Below are positions 46,886 to 56,157 of a stretch of 64,000 nt of DNA, piece by piece. Position 1 is the stretch's first letter; each line of letters begins with the position of its first letter. The DNA lies in the NCBI RefSeq assembly GCF_001938985.1, contig NZ_MKIN01000018.1, forward strand, positions 124,001-188,000, written 5' to 3'. The notes under the pieces are model-generated. The model was not told where the DNA came from. It did no database searches and saw only the letters and a list, made by a program, of their open reading frames with translations. This DNA is from Gillisella taibaishanensis. Its GTDB lineage: Bacteria > Pseudomonadota > Alphaproteobacteria > Rhizobiales > Rhizobiaceae. Made by a program: the position numbers and the translations under genes.

Positions 46886-46992
46886 CTGCTGCATAATTCC
46901 TTAAATCGGAATCGATTTATGGAGAAAATTATGCAGCAGATTTAAAGTGTTACAGCGTCCTTCGTGCGTTTTATAAAACGCACGGCGCTGTA
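46886..46992. repeat. Intergenic repeat family 2, long copy
   Basis: Two nested inverted-repeat modules. Module 1: CTGCTGCATAATT (46886-46898) pairs perfectly with AATTATGCAGCAG (46927-46939), around TTAAATCG/CGATTTA. Module 2: TACAGCG (46951) with CGCTGTA (46986-46992), enclosing the perfect stem CGTGCGTTTT-AT-AAAACGCACG (46963-46984). The core recurs at 24939. Both modules would fold strongly as RNA and lie just upstream of the lipid kinase gene. Confidence 0.8.
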
Positions 46993-47022
46993 GCAGGGTA
47001 GGGCAGGCGTAAGGGGTCTGGG

Positions 47023-47952
47023 GTGAAGGTCACGGTCATTCGCAATCCTGTTGCGGGCGGTGCTGGCGCATGGCCGCAGATCGCCGAGGCGCTGGCACGG
47101 GTATTTCCCGGCTATGCCCTCGTCGAAACCGAGCGCGGCCGCACGGCAGCCCAGGCGCGGGCTGCGGTCACTGACGCCACCGATCTTGTGTTGGCGGTCG
47201 GCGGCGACGGCACCGTGGGGCAGGTGGTCGAGGGTGTGCTGACCTCGTCCTTTCCGCAGACGCCGTTCACATTCCTGCCCGGCGGCACCGGATCGGATTT
47301 CTCCCGTAATTTTCGCTGGCCGGACAGTGTCGAACAGCGCCTGCAGGCGATTTCCACGGCCACCCCGCGCCGTATCGATGTCGGCCTTTTGCAGTGTCGG
47401 GGCCAGGATGGCACGGTCAGCGCCAGTCATTTCATCAATATCGCCAGCGCGGGCGTGTCCGGGGAAATGGTCGAGGCCGTCGAAGCCTCACGCGGCAAGT
47501 CCCGCCTGCCGGCATCGCTGCGCTACCGGTTGATCGCGCTCCAGCGCATTTTCGGCTATCGTGGTGGCAGCCTGCGGATATCGGTCGACGGCCGCAGTAT
47601 CCATGACGGTCCGGTTCTGGTTGCGGCTTTCTGCAATGGCGGCTGGTTTGGCGCCGGCGTTGCGGCAGCGCCCGATGCGATGCTCGATGACGGCCTGCTT
47701 GAGGTCGTTATTTGCCGCCATCGCGGCCTGCTCGGCAATCTCTCGACCTTTGCCGCCTTTTCAGGAGCCGGCAAGGGCGATCGGCCGGCAACGGTCATGG
47801 ATCGTGGCACGGTGATCGAGATCGAACCGACGACGGTGCCAGCTTTGTCGGCGGAGGCGGATGGAGAGGTGATCCAGCCGGGGGCGTTGCGGATCACCGT
47901 TCTGCCAAAGGCGCTCACGGTCAGGCTGCCGCAGGCGGTTAGGCCGTTCTGA
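47023..47952 (+). CDS. Diacylglycerol kinase family lipid kinase
   Basis: A 309-residue soluble lipid kinase of the DAGK/YegS/DgkB catalytic family, which phosphorylates diacylglycerol or related lipids with ATP. The nucleotide-binding glycine motif is VLAVGGDGTVGQVV, followed by FLPGGTGSDFSRNF; SAEADGEVI is the C-terminal conserved segment. The GTG at 47023 gives the usual start VTVIRNPVAGGAG. The exact lipid substrate is unknown. It is a single gene between two repeat elements. Confidence 0.9.
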   Translation: MKVTVIRNPVAGGAGAWPQIAEALARVFPGYALVETERGRTAAQARAAVTDATDLVLAVGGDGTVGQVVEGVLTSSFPQTPFTFLPGGTGSDFSRNFRWPDSVEQRLQAISTATPRRIDVGLLQCRGQDGTVSASHFINIASAGVSGEMVEAVEASRGKSRLPASLRYRLIALQRIFGYRGGSLRISVDGRSIHDGPVLVAAFCNGGWFGAGVAAAPDAMLDDGLLEVVICRHRGLLGNLSTFAAFSGAGKGDRPATVMDRGTVIEIEPTTVPALSAEADGEVIQPGALRITVLPKALTVRLPQAVRPF

Positions 47953-47967
47953 TGGATGCGGCCCGCA

Positions 47968-48071
47968 CTAGAGCATCGTGCCGAAAATCGAAATCGGAAC
48001 AATGCTCTAGATTTTTGTTTTTGCATCGGATTTTTCCGAAAACCGGTTCCCACTTTTCGGTCCGATGCTCT
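47968..48071. repeat. RIME-like mosaic element, full copy A
   Basis: Two hairpin modules joined by ATTTTTGTTTTT. Module 1: CTAGAGCAT (47968-47976) pairs with ATGCTCTAG (48002-48010). Module 2: GCATCGGA (48023-48030) pairs with TCCGATGC (48061-48068), around the core CCGAAAACCGGTTCCCACTT. The second module recurs at 48899 and, in reverse and diverged, at 35287 and 56094. It lies in the gap between the convergent lipid kinase and HAD genes. Confidence 0.8.
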
Positions 48072-48073
48072 AT

Positions 48074-48763
48074 TTAAAGCGCGCCTTCCCATTCGGCCAT
48101 GGCGGCAATCACGGCCGGCAGATCGACCATGCGGGAAATCACCGTTTCCGCGCCGGCTTCCGTCAGCTTGTCGGCATGGGAGGGATAGGTGTGGGATGCC
48201 CCGGTAAAGCCGATCACCCGCATGCCGGCCTCACGCGCAGCATGCACGCCGTGCACGCTGTCTTCGACAACGACGCAATTCCTTGGCTGGACGTTGAACT
48301 GGGCAGCGCCATGCAGATAGATATCCGGCTTCGGCTTCACCCGGTCTGCACCCAGATCCTTGGCCGAATAGATATGCGGCGCGAAATGGTCTTTCAGCCC
48401 GACCTTGGTCAGCATCATCTCCAGCCGGGGCAAGGAGGAGTTCGAGCAGATGCAGCGCGGCCCGGCAAGCCGTGACAGCGCATAGATCACGCCTTCCACC
48501 AGCTTGACTTCGCGGGTGAGTTTCTGGTCGAGCAGCGTTTCCGATTTGTCGAGCAGGCTGGCCGAAAGCGGAATATCGACTTCCTTTTCGATCGACAGCA
48601 GGATGTTCTTCCAGGTCATGCCGGCGAAACGCTCGCCCATTTCCTCGACGGAAATCGGATAGCCGGCCTCGGTCAGAAGCTTCGATTCCACCTTGGCGGC
48701 GATAATCTCGGAATCGACGAGCACGCCGTCGCAATCGAAAAGGGTAAGGTCGAAACCAGCCAT
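48074..48763 (-). CDS. HAD-superfamily phosphatase
   Basis: A 229-residue haloacid-dehalogenase hydrolase with the nucleophile motif TLFDCDGVLVDSE, motif II in CICSNSSLPRLE, motif III Lys in RVKPKPDIYLHGA and motif IV in VVVEDSVHGVHAA. This is a subfamily I phosphatase with an alpha-helical cap, acting on phosphosugars or other small phosphomonoesters; the substrate cannot be named. The ATG at 48763 follows ACAGGATC. Its stop codon lies two bases from the edge of repeat element A. Confidence 0.9.
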   Translation of the reverse strand: MAGFDLTLFDCDGVLVDSEIIAAKVESKLLTEAGYPISVEEMGERFAGMTWKNILLSIEKEVDIPLSASLLDKSETLLDQKLTREVKLVEGVIYALSRLAGPRCICSNSSLPRLEMMLTKVGLKDHFAPHIYSAKDLGADRVKPKPDIYLHGAAQFNVQPRNCVVVEDSVHGVHAAREAGMRVIGFTGASHTYPSHADKLTEAGAETVISRMVDLPAVIAAMAEWEGAL

Positions 48764-48889
48764 GATCCTGTCCTGTCGTGGGAAACGCGCCCTGCCTACA
48801 CGATGCGGCCGCAAAGAACAATCGCGCAAGCGCTGTTGAATGCTCATGGCTGCCTTGCGCCGCTCTCGACAAATGACCGCACCGGCCTT

Positions 48890-48946
48890 TTCGTTTTTGC
48901 ATCGGATTATCCGAAAACCGGTTTCCACTTTTTTGTCCGATGCTCT
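48890..48946. repeat. RIME-like mosaic element, partial copy
   Basis: GCATCGGA (48899-48906) pairs with TCCGATGC (48936-48943), enclosing CCGAAAACCGGTTTCCACTT. This is the second module of element A, with the TCGTTTTTG linker, but without the first module. It ends 13 bases before the GntR gene start, so it forms the leader of that mRNA. Confidence 0.75.
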
Positions 48947-48958
48947 AATCAAGTGGGC

Positions 48959-49627
48959 ATGAGCAAAGCCAAGGATGACACGATCGCTGCAAGAATTGCC
49001 CGCGCGTTGGCCACACGCATCGTGCATGGTCAATTGCAGCCCGGCATGCGTCTGGCGCAGGACCATATCGCCGAGGAATTTTCGGTAAGCCAGGTGCCGG
49101 TGCGCGAGGCCTTTCGCCGGCTGGAGGCGCAGGGCCTGGTGATCAGCCTGCCGCGCCGGGGCGTGCGGGTGGCGAGTTTCGACCTGAAGCAGGTGCGCGA
49201 AGTCGCCGAAATGCGGGCGGCTCTTGAGGTGCTCGCCCTGAAACACGCAGCACCTCATCTGACATCCGCCATTTTAGATGAAGCGGAAGCCGCCACCGTC
49301 GCCTGCGACAGCGCTGATAATGTCGAGGACTGGGAGGCAGCCAATCGCCGGTTTCACCGGCTGATCGTCTCCACCTGCGACATGCCAAGGCTTTTGGCTG
49401 CCATCGACGACCTGCATGCCGTCAGCGCGCATTTCCTGCTCGCCGGTTGGCAAAGTGGCTGGGAGCGCCGTACCGATCACGATCACCGCGCCATTCTCGA
49501 TGCCCTGCGTCGTCACGCCGTTGCCGAGGCCGCCACCATTCTCGAGCGCCATGTGCAATGGATCGGCCGCGCGCCTGCCGCCCGCCGTGGCGAGCCGCAA
49601 CCGGATCGGTTTGCGATCGTCGGATAA
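48959..49627 (+). CDS. GntR-family transcriptional regulator (FCD domain)
   Basis: A 222-residue regulator with an N-terminal GntR winged helix (ALATRIVHGQLQPGMRLAQ, then FSVSQVPVREAFRRLEAQGL) and a C-terminal all-helical FCD effector domain (about 75-210) with the metal-binding pattern ANRRFHRLIV and DHRAILDAL, ending LERHVQWI. FadR-type FCD members usually sense organic or sugar acids. The ligand and targets are unknown. The ATG at 48959 has only a weak ribosome site, and the sequence immediately upstream is a repeat element. Confidence 0.9.
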   Translation: MSKAKDDTIAARIARALATRIVHGQLQPGMRLAQDHIAEEFSVSQVPVREAFRRLEAQGLVISLPRRGVRVASFDLKQVREVAEMRAALEVLALKHAAPHLTSAILDEAEAATVACDSADNVEDWEAANRRFHRLIVSTCDMPRLLAAIDDLHAVSAHFLLAGWQSGWERRTDHDHRAILDALRRHAVAEAATILERHVQWIGRAPAARRGEPQPDRFAIVG

Positions 49628-49714
49628 GTTCCGGGTTCTGCTGGAGACGAAACGCGGTAAAACTCGGGCCGCACCGGGTCCCAGTCGGACCCGGCCAATT
49701 CAGGAGGACCGGTC

Positions 49715-50158
49715 ATGACGATCAGGCTGCGCGGCCATCATCTTCTCTGCATGCTGACCTTTGTCGGCAAGGGCTATACGGCTGATTTTACCGCCAAATA
49801 TCGGCTGATTGCCGCCCGCCTGAGTGACGGTGAGGCGATCGAGATCGTCGATGGTCCCGACGATATCTGTCAGCCGCTTCTGACTGAGCCGACGGCCCAT
49901 TGTCGACAAGACAGCGTGCTTGAGCGCGACGCCAAGGCGCTCGCTGCCGTGTCTGCCCTGCTGGCGCGCCCGGTTGCGACAGGTACGGTGATCGTGCCGG
50001 ATGCGGCTTTCCTGGAGCAGATGAGAGCAGCCTTTGCATCAGGGGTCGTGCGCGATGCCTGCGTGGCCTGCGAATGGGTACCGCTTTGCGACAAAATTGC
50101 AGCCGACGGCTATGGCGGCGTGCTGGTTCAGCCCGCCAAGCAGGCGCCGTATCCATGA
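49715..50158 (+). CDS. DUF1284 family protein
   Basis: A 147-residue protein of the DUF1284 family, function unknown. It begins with the conserved IRLRGHHLLCMLTFVGKGYT and has further cysteines in DDICQPLL, AHCRQDS, DACVACEWVPLCDKI, enough to bind a metal or iron-sulfur cluster. There is no signal peptide. The ATG at 49715 follows AGGAGGACC. It lies 137 bases upstream of ccrM on the same strand and may share its transcript, although the ccrM gap looks promoter-like. Confidence 0.88.
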   Translation: MTIRLRGHHLLCMLTFVGKGYTADFTAKYRLIAARLSDGEAIEIVDGPDDICQPLLTEPTAHCRQDSVLERDAKALAAVSALLARPVATGTVIVPDAAFLEQMRAAFASGVVRDACVACEWVPLCDKIAADGYGGVLVQPAKQAPYP

Positions 50159-50225
50159 CGTTTCTCGGTTCCCGCAAGCGACCGCCTGAAATTGCATGGA
50201 AATTTACGCTCACCGTTCAGCATTT

Positions 50226-51428
<1,203 letters not shown>

Positions 51429-51763
51429 TTCGCAGTTGCCACTGGCCGGCGACCCGTTCAACCGAATTCATCGGTGTTTGTATTCAGTCCCGATGAGCAT
51501 GGCGATGCCCGGACCACAGACCGGGCATCGCCTGACGGGCTTGTTGATCCGATCATCGACATCTTGCGCCGCTATGGTTTGGCTGCTGTGTTGTACAACA
51601 ATACATGTTTCTCCAAGTCTATCGCCTGGGTTGCGAATTCTATTCATTCTTTAAATTAGATATTTATTAATAGTCACTTAGCCGCCTTTTTTATCGGTGC
51701 TAAACAGGTTCGGACAAGTCTGCCGCTTTATTTGCTGTCTTCGACATTTATCGAGGGCAAGCA
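51429..51763. other. AT-rich interval downstream of ccrM with hairpin and palindrome
   Basis: About 335 bases. GCGATGCCCGG-(8)-CCGGGCATCGC at 51502-51531 is a perfect 11-bp hairpin, perhaps a ccrM terminator without a T-run. TGTTGTACAACA at 51589-51600 is a perfect 12-base palindrome. From 51640 to 51690 the sequence is very AT-rich for this genome (CTTTAAATTAGATATTTATT), which suits a promoter for the next gene and marks the start of the accessory block. No gene was recognised. Confidence 0.55.
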
Positions 51764-53620
51764 TTGACCATTCTTTACAGACAGGCACTGGAGCAGTTTA
51801 GGGAAGGCGCCTATGACGCGGCCCTTTCGACCGCTTCGCGTCTGCTGCAGGATGGTGGCGAGAATGCCGATGCGCTGATCCTGGCGGCCTCGGTGCATGA
51901 GCGGCTCGGCAGTCGGTTGGAAGCCGCTGATCTGTTTGAGCGGGCGATCGCTCTCGATCCGGTGCGCCGCCGCGAGCTCGGTTTTCGCGCCTGCTCCCAT
52001 TACCTGGAGGGCGGTCGGGCGGATCTCGCGCTGCGCGCGCTGCTGGCGCTCTATCCGCATTGCCCAGATGATGTCGAGATCAATCATTCCATCTGCAGCC
52101 TCTACCGCGATGCCGGGCGATATCCAGATGCGGTTCCCTACGCCGAAAAGCTGCTCACGCTTGGCCGCGATTTCGATCACTGGCTGAATGCCGGGATGAT
52201 CATGGTTGGAACGGGGCATCCGGACAAGGCGCTGCCGGTGCTGAAGGCCGCACACGCCGCCCGCCCGGATGAGCGCTTGGCGCTGACAGAACTGTTCTGG
52301 TGTGCCACCGCTCTGTGTGATTTCGATTTGAGCCGCGAGCTGCAGGCGAAGCTGGAAGCCGCCTATGAGGCTGACGGCATGCAGCTGGATATCCGCGAAA
52401 ACGTGTTTCGTTCGCTGCACTGGTCCGGCGACGAGGCTTATCATGTGTTGAGCGCTTTGAAGACGGCCGAGCAGCACATGGGCAGGGTAGTGCCGAGGCA
52501 GGCTTATCGCCGCCAGCCCGGGCGCCGGCTGCGGGTCGGTTACGTCTCTTCCGATTTCTATCAGCAGGCGACGCTGGTTCTTTTGACTGGCATGCTGGAG
52601 CATCACGACCGTGACCGGTTCGAGGTCTTTGGCATCTGCCATACCGCAGCAGTAAACCGAAAAGGTCCGCTGCGTCACCGTTTCCTTGAGGCTATCGAAC
52701 ATTATGTCGACATCCTCGATCTCACCGACGATCAGGCCGCTGCCGCCATACGGCGGCTGGATCTCGACATATTGGTCGACCTCAAGGGATTTACATTCGA
52801 CAACAGGCTGGGAATCTTCTGCCGCAGACCGGCACCGGTGCAGGTGAGCTATCTCGGCTTTCCCGGCAGCGTCGCCGGGGTGGGTATCGATTACGCCATC
52901 GCAGATGCCTTCGTCGCTCCGCCGTCGTCCGAGCAGTTCTACGCCGAAAGAATCATCCGGCTGCCAAACAGCTATCAGTGCAACGACAACAACCGTGAAC
53001 GGGTGGCGCGGGAAGGCTCGCGTAGCCGTTATGGCTTGCCGGAAGAGGGTGTAGTCTTCTCATCCTTCAATCAGGCCGTGAAGATACGCGATCAGGTGTT
53101 CACAACCTGGATGCAGATCCTGAAATCGGTTGATCGCTCGGTGCTTTGGCTGCTTGATATGCCGCCGGTGGCACGGAACAACTTGCGTGACGCCGCTGCC
53201 CGACTTGGGGTGGAACCGGATCGTTTGATTTTTGCCCCGAGGATTGTGGTGGCAGATCATCTTCGCCGGCTGGCGCATGTCGATATCGCGCTCGACACGT
53301 CGCCGTGTAATGGCCATACGACGACGGCCGACGCGCTTTGGGCCGCTGTGCCCGTTCTGACCTGGAAAGGCTCTAGTTTTGCCAGCCGTGTCAGCGAAAG
53401 TCTTTTGAATGCCGTTGGCCTCCAAGAATTGGTGGCAGACGGTCTCGACGAATTCGGCTGCCTGGCGGTCGAACTGGCGCAGGATGAGGTCCGCCAATCT
53501 CACCTGCGCCAGCATCTCATTCGCGCGCGCGACACCGCGCCGCTGTTCGACACGCCACGCTTTACCCGCGATTTCGAGACTGCGCTCGAGGCAATCTGTT
53601 CTGATGCCGAAAGGGCTTGA
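51764..53620 (+). CDS. TPR-containing SPINDLY/O-GlcNAc-transferase-like protein 1
   Basis: A 618-residue protein with N-terminal tetratricopeptide-like helices (about 1-220) and a C-terminal GT41 glycosyltransferase region (about 255-610), as in O-GlcNAc transferase and SPINDLY proteins. Visible are LRVGYVSSDF, PAPVQVSYLGFPGSVAGVGIDY, FSSFNQAVKI with the UDP-contacting lysine, and DTSPCNGHTTTADALWAAVP. The position that holds a conserved His after DF in the family reads DFYQQAT, a Gln here, so activity may be changed. The TTG start follows GAGGGC. It could transfer a sugar to a protein such as a surface or flagellar protein (inference). Confidence 0.88.
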   Translation: MTILYRQALEQFREGAYDAALSTASRLLQDGGENADALILAASVHERLGSRLEAADLFERAIALDPVRRRELGFRACSHYLEGGRADLALRALLALYPHCPDDVEINHSICSLYRDAGRYPDAVPYAEKLLTLGRDFDHWLNAGMIMVGTGHPDKALPVLKAAHAARPDERLALTELFWCATALCDFDLSRELQAKLEAAYEADGMQLDIRENVFRSLHWSGDEAYHVLSALKTAEQHMGRVVPRQAYRRQPGRRLRVGYVSSDFYQQATLVLLTGMLEHHDRDRFEVFGICHTAAVNRKGPLRHRFLEAIEHYVDILDLTDDQAAAAIRRLDLDILVDLKGFTFDNRLGIFCRRPAPVQVSYLGFPGSVAGVGIDYAIADAFVAPPSSEQFYAERIIRLPNSYQCNDNNRERVAREGSRSRYGLPEEGVVFSSFNQAVKIRDQVFTTWMQILKSVDRSVLWLLDMPPVARNNLRDAAARLGVEPDRLIFAPRIVVADHLRRLAHVDIALDTSPCNGHTTTADALWAAVPVLTWKGSSFASRVSESLLNAVGLQELVADGLDEFGCLAVELAQDEVRQSHLRQHLIRARDTAPLFDTPRFTRDFETALEAICSDAERA

Positions 53621-53651
53621 TTTTAACTCTGGGTTGACGGAGCCTCTGGCG

Positions 53652-53688
53652 CTTCCAGGAAAAGTGAAAACGGCTTTTTCTGGAGAAG
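53652..53688. repeat. Diverged RIME-like hairpin
   Basis: CTTCCAG and CTGGAGAAG form a stem around GAAAAGTGAAAACGGCTTTT, which resembles the core of the mosaic elements at 35287 and 56094 (AAAAGTGGAAACCGGTTTTC). It lies between the first OGT-like gene and the PPOX gene. Confidence 0.5.
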
Positions 53689-53721
53689 CATAGGGAAGCT
53701 CAGGCGTTTCGGGAGGATAGA

Positions 53722-54327
53722 ATGGAGATCACGACGGTGCAGCAACTGGTGGAGCTCTATGGCTCCCCTCGGGAAACCTCGCTTGCCAAGGAAATCGACC
53801 ACCTCAACGCCGACTATGCCGCCTTTGTCAAAGCCTCGCCCTTCATCTTGTTGGCGACTATCGGCCCTGACGGCACAGATTGCTCGCCCAAGGGCGATGC
53901 CCCCGGCTTCGTCGACATCCTCGACGACCGCACGCTCGCCATCCCCGACCGCCCGGGCAATAACCGCATCGACAATCTGAAGAATATCATCAACGACGGC
54001 CGCGCCTCGGTGCTGTTTCTCATTCCCGGTGTCGGCGAGACGCTGCGTGTCAATGGCCGCGCCAGGATCAGCGCTGAGCCTGACCTCCTGGCGCGCTTTG
54101 CCGTCGACGGCAAACTGCCGAAGACCGTCATTCTGCTGGCCATCGACAGCGTCTATTTCCACTGCGCCAAGTCGATCATGCGCTCCAAGCTGTGGGATCC
54201 GGCGGGCCATGTCGAGCGCTCCAGCCTGCCCTCGGCGGGCCAGATCCTGAAAAACATCGTCAACGGTTTCGACGGCGAGGCCTATGACCAGGAATTGCCG
54301 GAGCGGGCGAGGAAGAGCCTCTATTGA
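53722..54327 (+). CDS. FMN-dependent PPOX-type flavoprotein (MSMEG_1061-like)
   Basis: A 201-residue protein of the pyridoxamine-5'-phosphate-oxidase-like split-barrel superfamily, closest in pattern to the MSMEG_1061 group. Segments are FILLATIGPDGTDCSPKGDA, FVDILDDRTLAIPDRPGNNR and SVLFLIPGVGETLRVNGRA. Its reaction is unknown; it may bind FMN or heme and act on oxidised small molecules. It is not a PdxH. The ATG at 53722 follows GGGAGGATAG. It lies between the two OGT-like genes on the same strand, with 22 bases before the second. Confidence 0.87.
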   Translation: MEITTVQQLVELYGSPRETSLAKEIDHLNADYAAFVKASPFILLATIGPDGTDCSPKGDAPGFVDILDDRTLAIPDRPGNNRIDNLKNIINDGRASVLFLIPGVGETLRVNGRARISAEPDLLARFAVDGKLPKTVILLAIDSVYFHCAKSIMRSKLWDPAGHVERSSLPSAGQILKNIVNGFDGEAYDQELPERARKSLY

Positions 54328-54349
54328 ATGGTAGGACATTTTAGACATC

Positions 54350-56044
54350 ATGACTGTTGATGTGACCGGACGGATCCGATCGCTCTATTCGCAGGGGCAA
54401 TTCCAGTTGGCGCTTGACGAAGCGAAGGCTCTGCCGCCGGAGCTTGCCGATGATCCCGTCATGGTGGTGATTGCCGGTCAATGCCTTTACAAGCTCGGCC
54501 ATGCCGAAGCGGCCGCAGACCATTACGTGCGGGCGGCGGAGCATCTTGGCGGCAATGGTGCACAATTGCGCTTGTTGGCCTACGACCTCTACAAGAACAA
54601 CGGGCGGCGGGAAAAAGCCGTGGCGCTCGCCGAGCCGATCCTGAAGGATAATCCCCGCCATCTCGAGGCAGCGCTTTTGTGTCGCAGTCGGCTTTTCGAG
54701 TTCGCGATGCTCGACGAACTCAAACGGGACAATGAGGCCGCAGCGAAAGGGATTGCTGCGGGCGACGACTTTGCCATTTCCTGCGAAATTCCGCTGAACG
54801 CGCTGTACTGGTGCGATGACGAGAGCCTGCTTGCCCGACTATCGGACCAGGAAAAATCGACCATTTCTCCAGAGGTCAGGCAGGCGCGCCGCACCCGGCC
54901 GCATATCTATGGCGAGAAGATCCGGGTCGGCTATCTCTCCGGCGATTTTACCAGCAATCACGCCGTTATAGTCAATCTGCAGGGTGTCCTTGAGCGCCAT
55001 GATCGGGATCGCTTCGAGATCATCCTCTATTGCAACACCACGCAGGCGAAGATCGACCGGGACAATGGCGCGCGGGCGCGGATGGGCACGATCAAGCGGA
55101 TCGCCGACCTCTCAACCCACGCAGCCGCCGAACTGATCAGGGGCGACGGTGTCGACATCCTTATCGATCTGCAAGGGCATACCCAGGATGCCAGGATCGA
55201 TTTGATCAATTCGGGTCTGGCGCCGATCCAGGTGAACTGGCTGGGCTTTCCCGGCAGCGGTACGGGCATCGACTGCGATTACATCATCGGCGACAGGGTC
55301 GTGACGCCAGACAGCAGCAAGCCCTTCTATCACGAAAAATTCTGCCGCCTGCCAGAGACTTACGAGCCCAACGACAACATCAACCGGCCCTTGCCGCCGC
55401 CTGCGCCGCGAACGGCGCTGGGGCTGCCGGACGATAAATTCGTCTTTGCCTCGTTCAACAATATCAGGAAGCTCAGCCCGCAGACCGCCGAGGCTTGGGC
55501 AACCATCATGCAAGCGCAGCCAGACAGCGTGATGTGTCTGCTGTGCGAGCCCGAGCGTGCCCGCGACAATCTACGCGGCTATTTCGGGCGGCAGGGGATT
55601 GCCGCCGACCGGCTGATCTTCGTGCCGCCGCTCAATTACGCTCAACATCTGGGCCGCGTGCAGGCCGTTGACCTCGTGCTCGACAGCTTTCCCTATTGCG
55701 GCCACACCACCACATCCGACTGCCTCTGGGCCGGCGTGCCGGTGCTGGCGTTGAGAGGCCGCAGTTTCGCATCCAGAGTGTCGGAAAGTCTGCTGAGGGC
55801 GCTCGACATTCCCGAACTCGTAGCGCCGACCGTCGAGGACTATATTTCCCAGGCGCTGGATCTTGCCCGTGACCGATCCCGCCTCGCGGCTCTGCGCGCG
55901 CGGATTGCCGCGAACAGGCACACGACGCCGCTCTTCGATACCGACCGCTTTACCCGGCATCTCGAAGACGCCTATGCGATGATGGTCGAGCGGGCGCGGG
56001 CAGGGCTGGAGCCTGACCATATCGATGTTCCGGCCCGGGTTTAG
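54350..56044 (+). CDS. TPR-containing SPINDLY/O-GlcNAc-transferase-like protein 2
   Basis: A 564-residue paralogue of the first OGT-like gene. A shorter helical TPR region (about 1-110) precedes the GT41 region (about 190-545) with RVGYLSGDFTSNHAVIVNL (here a His is present), LAPIQVNWLGFPGSGTGIDCDY, FASFNNIRKLSPQT with the conserved lysine, and DSFPYCGHTTTSDCLWAGVP. It follows the PPOX gene closely. Target proteins are unknown; the neighbouring pair may form a small glycosylation module (inference). A repeat lies 50 bases downstream. Confidence 0.9.
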   Translation: MTVDVTGRIRSLYSQGQFQLALDEAKALPPELADDPVMVVIAGQCLYKLGHAEAAADHYVRAAEHLGGNGAQLRLLAYDLYKNNGRREKAVALAEPILKDNPRHLEAALLCRSRLFEFAMLDELKRDNEAAAKGIAAGDDFAISCEIPLNALYWCDDESLLARLSDQEKSTISPEVRQARRTRPHIYGEKIRVGYLSGDFTSNHAVIVNLQGVLERHDRDRFEIILYCNTTQAKIDRDNGARARMGTIKRIADLSTHAAAELIRGDGVDILIDLQGHTQDARIDLINSGLAPIQVNWLGFPGSGTGIDCDYIIGDRVVTPDSSKPFYHEKFCRLPETYEPNDNINRPLPPPAPRTALGLPDDKFVFASFNNIRKLSPQTAEAWATIMQAQPDSVMCLLCEPERARDNLRGYFGRQGIAADRLIFVPPLNYAQHLGRVQAVDLVLDSFPYCGHTTTSDCLWAGVPVLALRGRSFASRVSESLLRALDIPELVAPTVEDYISQALDLARDRSRLAALRARIAANRHTTPLFDTDRFTRHLEDAYAMMVERARAGLEPDHIDVPARV

Positions 56045-56093
56045 ATGTAACGTCACCCTGCGTCGTCAGAGCAATGTCTTCTCACAAGCTCGA

Positions 56094-56157
56094 ATTTGTC
56101 AGGGAAAAGCGGAATCCGGTTTTCCCGAAAAGACAAACGACAACAAAAACGATCTAG
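56094..56157. repeat. RIME-like mosaic element overlapping the end of the TPR gene
   Basis: TTTGTC (56095) pairs with GACAAA (56132-56137), enclosing GGGAAAAGCGG...TTTTCCC. It matches the element at 35287 through the A-rich linker into CTAGA. The CTAG at 56154-56157 gives the TAG stop of the minus-strand TPR gene, so the element end coincides with the gene's 3' end. Confidence 0.7.
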
